From NCBI GenBank assembly GCA_031216445.1, contig CM062214.1:9097001-9161000 (forward strand): a stretch of DNA of 64,000 nucleotides, read 5' to 3'. Origin of the DNA: Lateolabrax maculatus (taxonomy: Eukaryota; Chordata; Actinopteri; Acropomatiformes; Lateolabracidae). Position numbers and translations under genes: made by a program. Below are positions 1 to 9,038 of this stretch, piece by piece (the first letter of the stretch is position 1; each line of letters begins with the position of its first letter). The notes below the pieces were generated by a model. The model did not search any database, had not been told where the DNA came from, and saw nothing but the letters and a program-made list of their open reading frames with translations.

Positions 1-2
1 TG

Positions 3-3000
3 GGTCAGTTTGCGTCAGTCTTTTCAGCCCATGATGGGGACCTAGGTTGTACTGACCTGATTTCCCACGAGATCCCACTCTTAGATGAGGTCCCTGTGCG
101 GCAGCGGTATCGCCGGATTCCCCCGTCCGAGTATGAGGTTGTTAAAGACCACATTAATCAGCTGCTCAGTGCACAGGTGATTAGGGAGAGCAGCAGTCCC
201 TATGCTTCTCCAATTGTGCTGGTTAAAAAGAAGGATGGCAGTCTTCGTATGTGCGTGGACTACAGGCTCCTTAACAGAAAAACTAGGAAGGACGCCTTTC
301 CATTGCCCCGCATTGACGAGTCCTTAGATGCCTTGACCGGAGCTCGTTGGTTCTCCACCATGGACCTTGCTAGTGGGTACAATCAGGTCCCCATGGCAGA
401 GTCTGACCGTCTTAAGACGGCTTTTTGTACCCCTTTTGGTCTTTTTGAGTGGAACCGCATGCCCTTCGGGCTTTGCAACGCTCCCAGCACCTTCCAGAGG
501 TTGATGCAGCGGATCTTTGGTGACCAGCAGTGCCAGTCCCTGCTGCTCTACCTGGATGACATTGTGGTCTTCTCCTCTACCATTGAACAACATCTGGAGA
601 GGTTGGGTGTGGTGCTGGGGCGTTTGCAGCACGAAGGGCTAAAGGTGAAACTCAATAAGTGCGCTTTCTTCCAGCAGGAAGTGCGTTATTTGGGACATGT
701 CATTTCCGACCAAGGTGTCTCCACAGATCCCAGCAAGGTTGAAGCAGTCTCCCGCTGGCAATCTCCTACCACTCTCTCCGAGCTGCGCTCCTTTCTTGGT
801 TTTGCCAGCTATTACCGCCGCTTTGTAGAGGGTTTTGCAAAGTTGGCTGCACCCCTGCATAAGCTGGTGGCAGAGCTGGCAAGTCACAAGTCCAAGCGGG
901 TAGAGGCTGTAGTCTCTGGTCACTGGACGGCAGAGTGTCACCATAGCTTTGAGGCATTAAAGGCCAGACTCATCTCTGCGCCTGTGCTAGCCTATGCTGA
1001 CTTCACCCTCCCATTTATTTTGGAGGTGGATGCCAGCTATGGTGGTCTTGGAGCCATCCTGTCACAAGAACAGGATGGTAAGGTTAGGCCCATAGCCTAT
1101 GCGAGCCGTGGGTTGAGGCCCACGGAGCGCAACATGCACAACTATAGCTCCATGAAGTTGGAGTTTTTGGCACTCAAGTGGGCCATGACTGACAAGTTCA
1201 GGGAGTATCTGTTGGGCCACAAATGTGTCGTTTATACTGACAACAACCCCTTGAGCCACTTGTCATCTGCCAAGCTCGGGGCCACCGAACAACGTTGGGC
1301 AGCCCAACTTGCTTCCTTTGACTTTGAAATAAAGTACCGCTCAGGCCGCAGCAATAAGAATGCTGATGCTTTGTCTCGTCGGCATCCCCCTGAGGCACAG
1401 GATATGCAAACCATGGTTCGTGGCACACTACTCCCTCAACCCTTGCAGCAGGCCCTGCAGGTGGAGAAGGTAGAGGCAACACAAGCCACTGTGGCAGCCT
1501 TGCCCCATCATCCTCCATCTGACCTTGCCACGCTCCAGCACACTGATCCCGTTATTCGGGAAGTGTTGGTTTTCTGGACACGTAAACGGCGTCCAGATAG
1601 AGAGGAGCGGAAGCAGGTATCGCAGGCAGCCTTGGTCTTACTTCGGCAGTGGGATCGGCTGGTTGAGAGGAGTGGCGTGTTGTATCGCCAGGTTTTCAGG
1701 CCAGAGGGGGCCGAGGTGGTGTTTCAGGTGTTGTTGCCAGTGGCGTTAAAAACAGAGGTGCTGACTGAAGTCCACCAGGGGCATGGTCATCAGGGGGTTG
1801 AGAGGACCCTGGAGCTTTTACGGCAGCGGTGCTACTGGCCAGGGATGTCTGCTGAGGTAATGCAGTGGTGTCAGACATGTGAGAGGTGTCAGGTGGCCAA
1901 GGTGAGTCAACCAGCCACTCGTAGTTACATGGGACACCTTTTGGCTTCTCGGCCTAATGAGATTCTGGCCATTGATTTCACTATTCTGGAGCCCAGCCAT
2001 AATGGGATGGAAAACGTTCTTGTCATGACTGACGTTTTTAGTAAATACACCTGGGCTGTCCCTACCCGCGATCAGCGAGCTGCCACTGTAGCTCAAGTCC
2101 TGGTTTCTGAGTGGTTCTTGAGATTTGGTGTTCCAGCCCGGATACACTCAGACCAGGGGCGAAGTTTTGAGAGCTCCCTCATTCAGCAGCTGTGTGGCCT
2201 CTATGGTATTGAGAAGTCTCGCACCACGCCATACCATCCTTCTGGGAATGGACAATGTGAGCGCTTCAATAGAACCCTCCACGACCTGCTGCGTACATTG
2301 CCCGTGTCCCGAAAGCGGGACTGGAGTTCCTGTCTGCCCCAGGTCCTTTATGCCTATAATACCACCCCGCATCAGACAACTGGTGAGTCTCCTTTCCTTC
2401 TGATGTTTGGTCAGGAGCCAAGACTCCCCATTGATTTCCTGCTAGGCAGAGTCCAGGATCCTGTTGGTGGCTATGTACATGAGTGGGTTCAGGAGCACCA
2501 GACTCGCTTGCAGATGGCGTTTGAGAGAGCTCGTGACCAGTTGAGGGCTGCTGCAGAGCGCCGTAAGAAAAACCATGATCAACATGTCCGAGGTGTTTCC
2601 TTGAAGGAGGGCCAGTTGGTATGGTTGCAAGACCTTGGTATACGGGGGCGCCACAAGATCCAGGATCAGTGGGCCTCAGTCATGTATCGTGTCTTAAGGG
2701 CACCGAGGGAAGGGGGATCAGTTTACACCATCGCCCCTAAGGATGACCCAACCAGAGCCAGACAGGTCCATCGATCTCTGCTGAAGGCTGTGTTAGGGGT
2801 CAGTTCTCCAGGTGGTGCTGCCACCGTTCCCTCTCCGCCTCCTCCGGCGCAATCTCAGTCAGAGGATGAGCTGTCTTTCGATGGTGGTTGGTTGGTCTCG
2901 GGATTTGAGAACCCGTTGCCCACTCCTGTTCAGGCTGAAGCAGTGACTCAAACCACTCCTCGGCAGCTGGTATCATCATGTGACTTAGTCCCTATTGTGC

Positions 3001-3212
3001 CATCTTCGTCTGCAGAGCCGGTGATAGGTGCCTCTTCTTTTCTCCCTTCTTTAGAAGAAGCTGTTGTCCGTCGGACCATTAGGGCAACTGCAGGTTATCA
3101 CCCTAACGTCCACCACCTCCCACGGCCTGCAGGGGGGGCTGAGCGAGGAGGTGTTAATCCTCCTGGCCCTGTGTCTAACGCAGTTGGTGCACTATTTAGG
3201 CCTTGGAGTTAG
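3..3212 (+). CDS. pol: Gypsy pol polyprotein (RT-RNase H-integrase), 5' partial
   Basis: The frame is open from the window edge; there is no stop upstream of the GTG at 96, so the true start lies outside. Counting residues from position 96: reverse transcriptase spans about 15-230 with the YLDD catalytic motif at 152-155. RNase H spans about 305-430, with acidic residues in VDAS (D312), KLEF (E356), YTDN (D382) and NADAL (D424). The integrase zinc finger is around 560-598 (His pair, then the cysteines of CQTC). The integrase core has D627 (IDFT), D686 (HSDQG) and E722 (QCERFN), a D,D(35)E spacing. A GPY/F-like segment follows near 865-915, then a Ser/Pro-rich tail. I see no chromodomain. RT-RH-IN order is the Ty3/Gypsy arrangement. 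All visible catalytic residues are present and there is no frameshift or stop, so this copy could encode active enzymes if gag and the 5' LTR are intact. Confidence 0.95.
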   Translation, partial: GQFASVFSAHDGDLGCTDLISHEIPLLDEVPVRQRYRRIPPSEYEVVKDHINQLLSAQVIRESSSPYASPIVLVKKKDGSLRMCVDYRLLNRKTRKDAFPLPRIDESLDALTGARWFSTMDLASGYNQVPMAESDRLKTAFCTPFGLFEWNRMPFGLCNAPSTFQRLMQRIFGDQQCQSLLLYLDDIVVFSSTIEQHLERLGVVLGRLQHEGLKVKLNKCAFFQQEVRYLGHVISDQGVSTDPSKVEAVSRWQSPTTLSELRSFLGFASYYRRFVEGFAKLAAPLHKLVAELASHKSKRVEAVVSGHWTAECHHSFEALKARLISAPVLAYADFTLPFILEVDASYGGLGAILSQEQDGKVRPIAYASRGLRPTERNMHNYSSMKLEFLALKWAMTDKFREYLLGHKCVVYTDNNPLSHLSSAKLGATEQRWAAQLASFDFEIKYRSGRSNKNADALSRRHPPEAQDMQTMVRGTLLPQPLQQALQVEKVEATQATVAALPHHPPSDLATLQHTDPVIREVLVFWTRKRRPDREERKQVSQAALVLLRQWDRLVERSGVLYRQVFRPEGAEVVFQVLLPVALKTEVLTEVHQGHGHQGVERTLELLRQRCYWPGMSAEVMQWCQTCERCQVAKVSQPATRSYMGHLLASRPNEILAIDFTILEPSHNGMENVLVMTDVFSKYTWAVPTRDQRAATVAQVLVSEWFLRFGVPARIHSDQGRSFESSLIQQLCGLYGIEKSRTTPYHPSGNGQCERFNRTLHDLLRTLPVSRKRDWSSCLPQVLYAYNTTPHQTTGESPFLLMFGQEPRLPIDFLLGRVQDPVGGYVHEWVQEHQTRLQMAFERARDQLRAAAERRKKNHDQHVRGVSLKEGQLVWLQDLGIRGRHKIQDQWASVMYRVLRAPREGGSVYTIAPKDDPTRARQVHRSLLKAVLGVSSPGGAATVPSPPPPAQSQSEDELSFDGGWLVSGFENPLPTPVQAEAVTQTTPRQLVSSCDLVPIVPSSSAEPVIGASSFLPSLEEAVVRRTIRATAGYHPNVHHLPRPAGGAERGGVNPPGPVSNAVGALFRPWS

Positions 3213-3355
3213 CTCGTTGTACTAGCTGTACTTTGTCGATCGTCGGGGCGACGATCCAAGAAGCCGGGGTAGAATGTAGTAGTATAGAGGTGGCATCTGT
3301 TAATTACTGCCCTGGCTTGTAATTAGCGCCAGGTGGCTGTCATTAGGTGGGCCAG

Positions 3356-3361
3356 TATAAA
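3356..3361 (+). promoter_or_regulatory. TATA box in the 3' LTR
   Basis: The sequence is tataaa in a GC-containing context about 80 bases into the LTR. Reading rightward, a promoter here would transcribe antisense through fgd4 copy A and sense into the nup205 3' fragment. The function is inferred only from the motif and its position. Confidence 0.45.
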
Positions 3362-4273
3362 GGCCATCCTCCTCTGCTGGTTCTTCCTCTTGCACCTCTG
3401 TCAGTGGGGCATCATTTTTGAGCCAAGGTTGGCTGGCTCAACAGGTATGGCTGTCCGCTGCTTCAGCACATTTGGACGCTTGGGTTTTTCTGTGTCTCAC
3501 AGCATTTTGTGTGGTTGTAGGGCAACTGTATGCGTGCTGCTCCATGCTCCCTTCTGTGCAGCTGCGTATTTGTTTGGTAAGTGTCCCTCTTTCTTGGTGG
3601 TGTTGATGCTGTCTGATGGCTAATACTAGTGTGGTCGCAGGTAAATGCCAGCTACAGCCAGTGTCCTCTTCCTCCCTCCTCCTGTGCATGTATGTCCTGA
3701 AACAGGTATGTGTGTTTTAGTATACACAAGCAACCACAGTACTTTCGAGTAATGTTAACAGCATTTTTTCCTGCAATTAGGAGTTGCTGTGACCAGCTGA
3801 CTGGGGTCGCTGCTGTTTTGTTTCCAGTGAAACTTCGCCTCCGATGCTTTGTTTCCAACAAGACTTCGTCTTCGGGAAAGCTTTGTCTTTGCTGCATTGA
3901 CTCTGCTGAAGCTTTACCTCCCTCAAACATTGTTTTCTCCACGCTGCCTGTGTTTTAACCAGGGCTTGGTCCCGTGTGTGTGTAATGGGTGTTTAGCTTA
4001 TTATAATTTTGCATTATAATTTGTTTCTTTCTTTTTTAGTTACTGGAGGCTGGTGGTGCTGGTGCTCAGGTGGTGGTATCCCCCCCTTTTTTGTCTGCCG
4101 TGTCTTGGGAAGCAGGTTCCTCACTTTGAGTGTGTGGGTCACATATGTTGGGTGGTTTAGTTTGTTTTTCTTAATTTGGTGGGTTCCCCCCCCTTGCACC
4201 TAGCCTTGTCCATCCATTCAGCTCCAGCCCCTTAATTGATTTTCTGTTGTAAATCATTTTTAAAACTATTTAA

Positions 4274-4279
4274 AATAAA
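4274..4279 (+). terminator. Polyadenylation signal in the 3' LTR
   Basis: AATAAA lies about 190 bases before the LTR end, in the expected orientation for processing the element's own transcript. Confidence 0.5.
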
Positions 4280-4477
4280 ATTGTATTTCCTAAGTTTCGG
4301 TGAACTGCGTCTCTTGCCTCCAAAAGAGTATACTTACCTGTGTGCCTGGTGCTCTACTAAATTATTTCCTGGGGTGAAATTCCCCATGTGGCGTTGTCGG
4401 TCTTTTCCCAATTTTTGGTGTTAAATGATTTTTTTTAAATTCATTTGCATCCATATGCCTCGTGTCGCCACACTATG

Positions 4478-4996
4478 TTATCAAAAAGTTTCAGACTTTT
4501 TTCTGTGAAAAAAACACAACTGTTCCTTTTTAAAACAAAACAAACATTTATACTGTACAGGTACAGAGAGTTGAGTTACAGCACCAGCAGACTTAGTTTA
4601 CAGGGCGCTGTGTAAGTCTGTGGAAGTCCACTAGCTCAAGAGGAGTTGACACAGGTTGTCCTAATAGTGCCTGTTTGAGGGAAGTCGATCAATCCTGAGG
4701 CCCCTCGGCTCTAGTGTTGATTGTACCAGACATGTCCTTTAGTAATCCAGCACAGCTCTAGCAGTGAGTCAAAAGTCCTTGTGTGTTTATGAGAAAATCC
4801 AGGAAGAAACTGGGGAACAGGAGAGTGGCAAGGAAAGGCAGCTCATCCAGCACTGATTTTTCCGCTTTGTCTTTAAGATTCAGATTCAAGGACAGCATGG
4901 AAAGCGTGCATTTGTGTTTTGTGCGTGCAGTGCACGTCCGCACATCCTGTCTTTCTTGAGCAATCCAACAGCAGTTTGCCTGCAGAGAGCGCACCC
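4478..4996 (-). other. 3' UTR remnant of fgd4 copy A
   Basis: The sequence downstream of the copy A stop matches the 3' UTR of copy B (12535-13055) closely and contains no other gene. It is cut off on its left by the Gypsy LTR. Any polyadenylation signal further downstream, as suggested for copy B near 11515, is therefore separated from copy A by the whole element. Confidence 0.7.
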
Positions 4997-7900
4997 TTAT
5001 GTGCTATCAGTACCCGCCTCTTGTGTGTTGTTGTTGTTGTCCATCGTGTTGCCGTTGCCGCCGTTGGTCTCGGGGCATTCGGGCACCTCTCCCGTCACTG
5101 CCACGCGAATCACTTTCAGCCAGCGCTGCTTAAGATCCTCAGTTTCTGCAGCAAAGCTGTGGATGGACTTGGACTGAGAGAGGCGGAAGCTGGCCGGGGG
5201 GTCTGTGGTCCGGGCGGCGTCGTCCACCGTATAGCCCAGGAGGGGGATGGTACTCTGGGCCTTCACGTCCTGAGGAGAGCGGTCAGGGATGTCAAGAGAA
5301 TGTTATCTGTATGGATGGATTTGAAATTGATGTGGGTGATCACACTTTTGCTTCATGCTCTCTGTGTTTTTACCTGTGGAGCTCCGTAAAGAGAGAGCAC
5401 CAGACACTCCTTCTCGGGGATGACGCACCACACCTTCTGCCAAGGTTTGTTCTTCTCACAGTACTGCAGGAAGCCACACATGATGCTGCTGCCTGTGAAC
5501 TGAGCTGCCTCGATCTGCACGGGGGAAGGAAACCACAAATTAGTCAATCATCTCTTTATTTAGAAAAGTCCCTGCACGTTTATGTATTTACATATGTATG
5601 AACACATCCTCTTCACCTCCAGGATGCCCTTCTTCTTGCCCTCGGCTATCCTTTCTCCAGTCGGGATGGAGAAACAGTCTTTGCAGACTTTGTTCATTTT
5701 GTTGCCATCATATTCAAGCGGAACCTTATTGTCTGAACATTTCCAGCACACCACCTACAAGAAAGAGGAAGAGAAGATCTTTGTCACTCTCACAGTTCAT
5801 TTCATAATATACCACAGTTTAGTGGTTTTGAGCATCATTTAGTTTACTACGACTATTCAGGAACTATTTTACATCAGTTTTTTATTATATAATATCGTGC
5901 AGTTCCTTGTGGATGCTCTCTGTCATCCACCTACTGTACATTACTACTGGTACTGTCATTATGCATGACGTGACAACATTTAAGATGACTTACGTAGCCG
6001 CAGGCTCTGCAGTGGTGCCTCCGCCGCATCAGAGCATTGAAAGGCTCTTTACACTTCATACACATCGTCACTTCGTTGTCCCGGATCCAGCGAGGGGCGC
6101 GCTTCCCCAGCTCCGCGTTCTACATCAAAGCAAAAACATACTCAGTCGGACGGTGCAGAGAGTTGACAGTTTAACTGGGTGCGCAACTCTTGACGTGACA
6201 CTGACCGACACTTCCTCCACATCTTTCAATGCGTTCTTGAACGACTCATTTTTTTGCTGGAAGATTTCAATGGTCTCCTGGAAAGCCTGGAGGAAAAAAA
6301 AAATCATTCCACATTACCTACAAACACATAAGATCAAATGAGAAAAATTCAGATGAAAATTATTGCGGTTGTACTATATGTACCTTAATCCAGCCTGCCT
6401 TGTCCTGCTCTGAGCTGAGGAGGAAATGTAAAGCCAGAATAAGCATTAAAGCATTGAAAATGTAAAACCAAAACTTTATGTGACAGTCTTTCTGTTCCTC
6501 TTATAACAAAAAGTTATACCAACATAGCAGTTAGCTGTGGTCAAGACTTTATTTAGAGATATACAGGATTTAAATATGGAGCTTGCTCATTTAGGTGGTC
6601 TCCCGTATATATATGTTAAATTATACAGTATGGGGTACAAATTACATACAATTATATACCTCTGTGCGGACGGAGCTGGGATGTTTTTGCACCTTTTTAC
6701 ATGGTTTGCAAAGTCGTTTTCTAAATGAGCTCCTGTTGCATTCTGTGTGATATTTCTGCCTCAAACGTACCTGGCCTGTAGCTCCAGTGTCCTCTCCTTC
6801 CCCGACACCTGGAAGGTGTGAGGGTAGTCCTCGTTGGTCGTTTCCAGGACCTTCATGCCGTCGATGCCAATCCGCGTCCTCACTGTGTACTTGGTCCCTC
6901 CCAGGCTGAATTTGGGCACGCAGTACAACAGCATGTTGTTGAACTGGCAGGAAAAAAAAAAAGGACAGGACATGTAAGAGTATGGATCAGCGCTATTCTA
7001 GTTTAGGCTTCTGGCTTAGTTTTCTTCCAAAGGGGGCAGTCTTACACACGGCAGGTAACCTGGATTACACAGAGGGGAGACATTCAGCCTAAAGCTAATA
7101 AGAAACAGCCTGGACGTAATCACATCATCTGGCAATCTCAGTAATTGAGAGATTTCTTCATGTGCCCCCGATGAATCCTTACACAGAGGTGCTCCTGGCT
7201 TGAAATGATTCACTTGTTTCAATTGACTCAGCAGATTTCCCTGCAGCATCCTTCATTAGATAAGATGATGTTTTTTTTTTGTGCTGGACAGTTTCTCTCA
7301 CCAGGAAGAGGTATCGCTCCATGGCCGAGGTGTTCCTGGCCGCCAGCTTCAAGATGTGGCCCTCTTTGATGAACTCGTTAGAGGGGTTAACAATGTCCTC
7401 CTCCTCCCCCAGCATCTCGTATATCTCCATCAGTTTCTTTAGATTATCCTACACGAGGACGGAGATATTTATTTCAGTTGGATGTCGATGTGCCGGGGAG
7501 ATTCTGTCTTGGTTTGAAACATCTGTACTTACGGATTTCCGTATGGCGCTGTTGGAGTGAGTTGCCGCTGTGGCGATAATCTCTAACGATTCTGGAAAAA
7601 AAAAAAAGATGGGTTACCTAAATGTAGCCGAAGTGAAAGAAAAATGAATCCTTGGAGTGGGAATTTTAGGCATCTCGACTTACTTTCTGCATCTCGTCGG
7701 TCAGAGTCGTCCTCAGGCAGCTTCTTCAGGTAGTCTTTAAGCAGCATCTCGTAGCGAGGGACTCTCTGGACGGGCTCCAGCATGTGATGCTGAAGCGTCA
7801 GGCAGCCGCAGACCTCTTGACTCTGTCCAGAAATAACCCCCAAAAAGTGAGGTTTTTTTTCCCTACGTTTCGCAGCACATTTGCGTGCCTGAAATGAGTG

Positions 7901-8693
7901 TGTTCTCCCAGTAACTCCAACCTGTTTTAAAATTGCATTTTTCCAGACTGGATTTCGGTCGGCGGTACCTGTATCTCCTGGATGATGGCCTTGAACTGAG
8001 GCGATCGATCAGACCACTGTTTCAGCAGCTCCATGGCCTTGTCGAAATTCTTCACATACTCTGCGTACATCTTGAGGAAGGGTGTGAGTTTCTGCAGGAT
8101 GTCTCCAATGCGAGGTGTGGACGCCCTGCAGGGAGGGAGAGGAAGAGGTACGTTTATTTACAGTACAGAGAGTAAATGTGCAGGTAAAGAACTCTGGCAC
8201 CAGCAGTGTTGGTTTCAGTACAAGGAGACAATGTGAAGGCAGCTGACATCCGATACAGATCCCTGTTGCATTTATTATCATTTAGCTACAGGCCGAAGCT
8301 CACCATTCTCCCATGCGCTTCTCCAGGTCTGGAAGCAGAAACTGGCTGTGAAAGGCGTGAATGGAGGAGATGTTGGAGAAGATGTTCTTCACTACATCCA
8401 CAGGGAATGTCCCTTTATTTGCCTCCTCCATTAGCTTAGCACAGAACACCTGAAGACAACAGATAACTGGTAAGTGACAAATAATTGAAAAGTTCAAATG
8501 TTAATTTAGCCTCAGTTGAAGGCCTTTTGCAATAAAAGCCCATTTGTACACTTCAACCTGTGAGACATGGCCAAAACGCACAAGCTTTTACTGAGTTCCT
8601 CACCTGGTCCAGCAGGTTCAGCCGCGCCACGTAGGCCTTCTCTGTATGCAAGAGCTCGCTGGCGATCTTAAAAAGCTTCTGTTCATTTGTCTC
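4997..8693 (-). CDS. fgd4: 5'-truncated fgd4 copy A: DH-PH-FYVE-PH coding exons
   Basis: Thirteen coding exons read from high to low coordinate: 8604-8693, 8304-8449, 7969-8125, 7684-7822, 7533-7591, 7302-7448, 6771-6943, 6384-6414, 6206-6286, 5994-6119, 5617-5754, 5374-5514, 4997-5269. All have GT-AG borders and phases that join without a stop, giving 566 residues from the DH domain to the normal C-terminus. The N-terminal exons and promoter are missing because the duplication breakpoint (8819) lies just upstream of the first DH exon. Compared with copy B it has Tyr-to-Ser in the second PH domain (just before YGAPQ), Leu-to-Pro after the FYVE zinc ligands (FSIPTGE versus FSILTGE), Glu versus Ala in LPxDDSD, and one extra Asn near the C-terminus. 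The FYVE cysteines and the RRHHCR motif are intact. It may be a young unprocessed pseudogene or an expressed truncated GEF; the sequence alone does not decide. Confidence 0.85.
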
Positions 8694-8818
8694 CTGAAAA
8701 CAGAGGGTACATTTCTGTGATTTTTTACACATGCGGTGACCTTAAATAACTCCTGATCGTTAATGAGTTAGTGAGGTGTGAAAGTGATCTTACTCTGTTG
8801 AGCTAGAGAGCCAGCAGC

Positions 8819-8820
8819 AG
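8819..8820. other. Tandem duplication junction (fgd4 intron / nup205 intron)
   Basis: Left of this point the sequence equals the fgd4 intron upstream of the first DH exon (matching up to 16915). Right of it the sequence is the nup205 intron leading into the exon at 9039. Both copies share gagagccagcagca up to the break and then differ completely. The junction sits in non-coding DNA on both sides, so it creates no fusion exon by itself. Confidence 0.85.
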
Positions 8821-9038
8821 TAGTTTATGAAAGTTTATAAATGTTAGTAGTGTATTCCTGGTAAGAAGTTACCCAATACGTTCACATATTCTAACAGTAT
8901 AATGAACAGTGTGGGGAAAAAAGATATAAAAAAAAAAAAAGGCACTGAAACAATGTGAGTGGAGTCTTGTATCCATAGTCATTATTATTCATCAGTACTA
9001 TTGTCAGTGACCTGAAAGGTGCCGTCCTCTGTGCCCAG

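Larger units (their letters stand above)
3275..4472 (+). repeat. 3' LTR of the Gypsy element (about 1.2 kb)
   Basis: It begins TGTAGTAG 62 bases after the pol stop and ends CGCCACA, the TG...CA ends of LTRs. A TATA box (tataaa) lies at 3356-3361 and an AATAAA signal at 4274-4279, compatible with U3 and R regions, although about 900 bases between them is long. The end is certain because the empty site in copy B matches immediately after it. The start is inferred from the TG and the purine-rich stretch before it; comparison with the 5' LTR outside the window would settle it. No gene is seen inside the LTR. Confidence 0.82.
1..4477 (+). mobile_element. Ty3/Gypsy LTR retrotransposon, 3' portion
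   Basis: The element enters from outside the window (5' LTR, primer binding site and gag are not visible). It consists here of an open pol frame, a short untranslated stretch with a G-rich polypurine-like segment (about 3261-3274), and a 3' LTR at 3275-4472. The LTR starts TG and ends CA and is followed by ctatg (4473-4477), which is the inferred 3' copy of a 5-bp target-site duplication. The unoccupied site is visible at 12530-12534 in the duplicated fgd4 3' region, where flanking sequence runs straight through ctatg. This fixes the 3' edge precisely. The open frame suggests a fairly young insertion. Orientation is antisense to the fgd4 copy it sits beside. Confidence 0.93.
4473..8819 (-). 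repeat. Tandem-duplicated fgd4 3' half, copy A
   Basis: This segment matches 12530-16915 base for base over long runs in exons, introns and 3' UTR. There are scattered substitutions and a few small indels, for example different intron sequence near 5816-5825 versus 13871-13895 and near 6959 versus 15037. Homology starts exactly at the target site of the Gypsy insertion (4473) and stops at 8819/16915. After that, copy A passes into nup205 intron sequence while copy B continues in the native fgd4 intron. Introns are retained, so this is a DNA-level duplication and not a retrocopy. Confidence 0.95.

Noticed and set aside
3333..4203. Several short open frames within the LTR
   Set aside because: They lie in LTR U3-U5 sequence and resemble no retroelement protein.
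4919..5389. Long plus-strand frames at 4919-5389 and 12978-13445
   Set aside because: They are antisense to the fgd4 second PH domain exons and recur in both copies only because those exons are duplicated.
4473..8819. Copy A as a processed pseudogene
   Set aside because: It retains all introns with high similarity, so it arose by DNA duplication.
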